Shown piece by piece: positions 5,004 to 5,090 of a stretch of 5,090 nt of DNA. Made by a program: the position numbers and the translations under genes. The DNA is from Candidatus Bipolaricaulota bacterium. GTDB taxonomy: Bacteria; Bipolaricaulota; Bipolaricaulia; UBA7950; UBA9294. The first letter of the stretch is position 1, and the number at the start of each line of letters is the position of its first letter. The stretch covers positions 1 to 5,090 of the forward strand of contig WFSM01000068.1 of assembly GCA_015485945.1 (NCBI GenBank), given 5' to 3'. Below the pieces are notes generated by a model, which ran no database searches, was not told the DNA's origin, and saw nothing but the letters and a program-made list of their open reading frames with translations.

Positions 5004-5090
5004 ATCGTCACAGGCAAGTTGCGCTGATTTGCCGAGGTACATCGTGAGCCTTGTGCCTGATGTTGCGCCGCATGGATTGACCTGAAGCAC
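5004..5090. other. Intergenic remainder with right copy of the 13-bp direct repeat
   Basis: No gene, RBS or terminator is visible here. It contains ACATCGTGAGC (5039-5049) and TGACCTGAAGCAC (5078-5090), both echoing the end of tldE, with about 28 bp between them instead of 3. The second block ends exactly at the window boundary, so the similarity may continue outside. Confidence 0.5.

Noticed and set aside
4788..5027. 79-codon open frame on the plus strand
   Set aside because: It lies almost wholly inside the intergenic repeats, has no ribosome binding site, and its translation (SHRGGAENAETK) is typical of spurious calls from this repeat type.
4611..5090. Flanking 13-bp repeats as a transposon target-site duplication
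   Set aside because: No transposase or defined terminal inverted repeats adjoin the repeat copies, and the extra ACATCGTGAGC block argues for duplication of a longer segment instead.

Overview
The window looks like bacterial chromosome from an environmental, probably Gram-negative-type organism of moderate GC. It has strong AAGGAGG ribosome binding sites, one perfect consensus sigma-70-type promoter, and tightly packed gene pairs. It also carries cyclic di-GMP-I (GEMM-I) riboswitches whose sequence resembles those I know from Geobacter and other deltaproteobacteria. The lineage cannot be fixed from the sequence alone. No phage, transposase, CRISPR, rRNA or tRNA gene is visible.

Left block (1-741, minus strand): a cyclic di-GMP circuit. 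Reading leftward, a TTGACA-N17-TATAAT promoter is followed by a GEMM-I aptamer whose 3' arm is shared with an intrinsic terminator. Next comes a 106-residue protein that appears to join a ribbon-helix-helix DNA-binding domain to a MshEN-like (GspE N-terminal) cyclic di-GMP-binding motif pair. A second GEMM-I aptamer begins 10 nt after its stop codon. Last is the start of a gene for an exported or membrane-anchored protein, cut by the window edge. An RNA sensor therefore controls a probable protein sensor of the same messenger, and a second RNA sensor guards the next gene. This is the most interesting part of the window.

Middle block (789-1839, minus strand): a two-gene operon with a short FMN-type nitroreductase followed 10 nt later by an unrecognised 180-residue membrane protein. 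The membrane protein carries an internal duplication of a WKWPR...RF(S/T)DKLR module.

Right block (1912-4613, plus strand): the TldD/TldE metalloprotease pair. tldD starts at GTG and carries HEAFGH plus the C-terminal Cys ligand; tldE overlaps it by one base and lacks the HExxxH motif. The 72-bp gap between the nitroreductase and tldD holds overlapping weak divergent promoters and two perfect palindromes.

Tail (4614-5090): no convincing gene. It holds a strong intrinsic terminator for tldDE and two diverged copies of an imperfect-inverted-repeat intergenic element of the CACCGCGGAGGCGC type. It also holds a 13-bp direct repeat linking the tldE stop region to the very end of the window.
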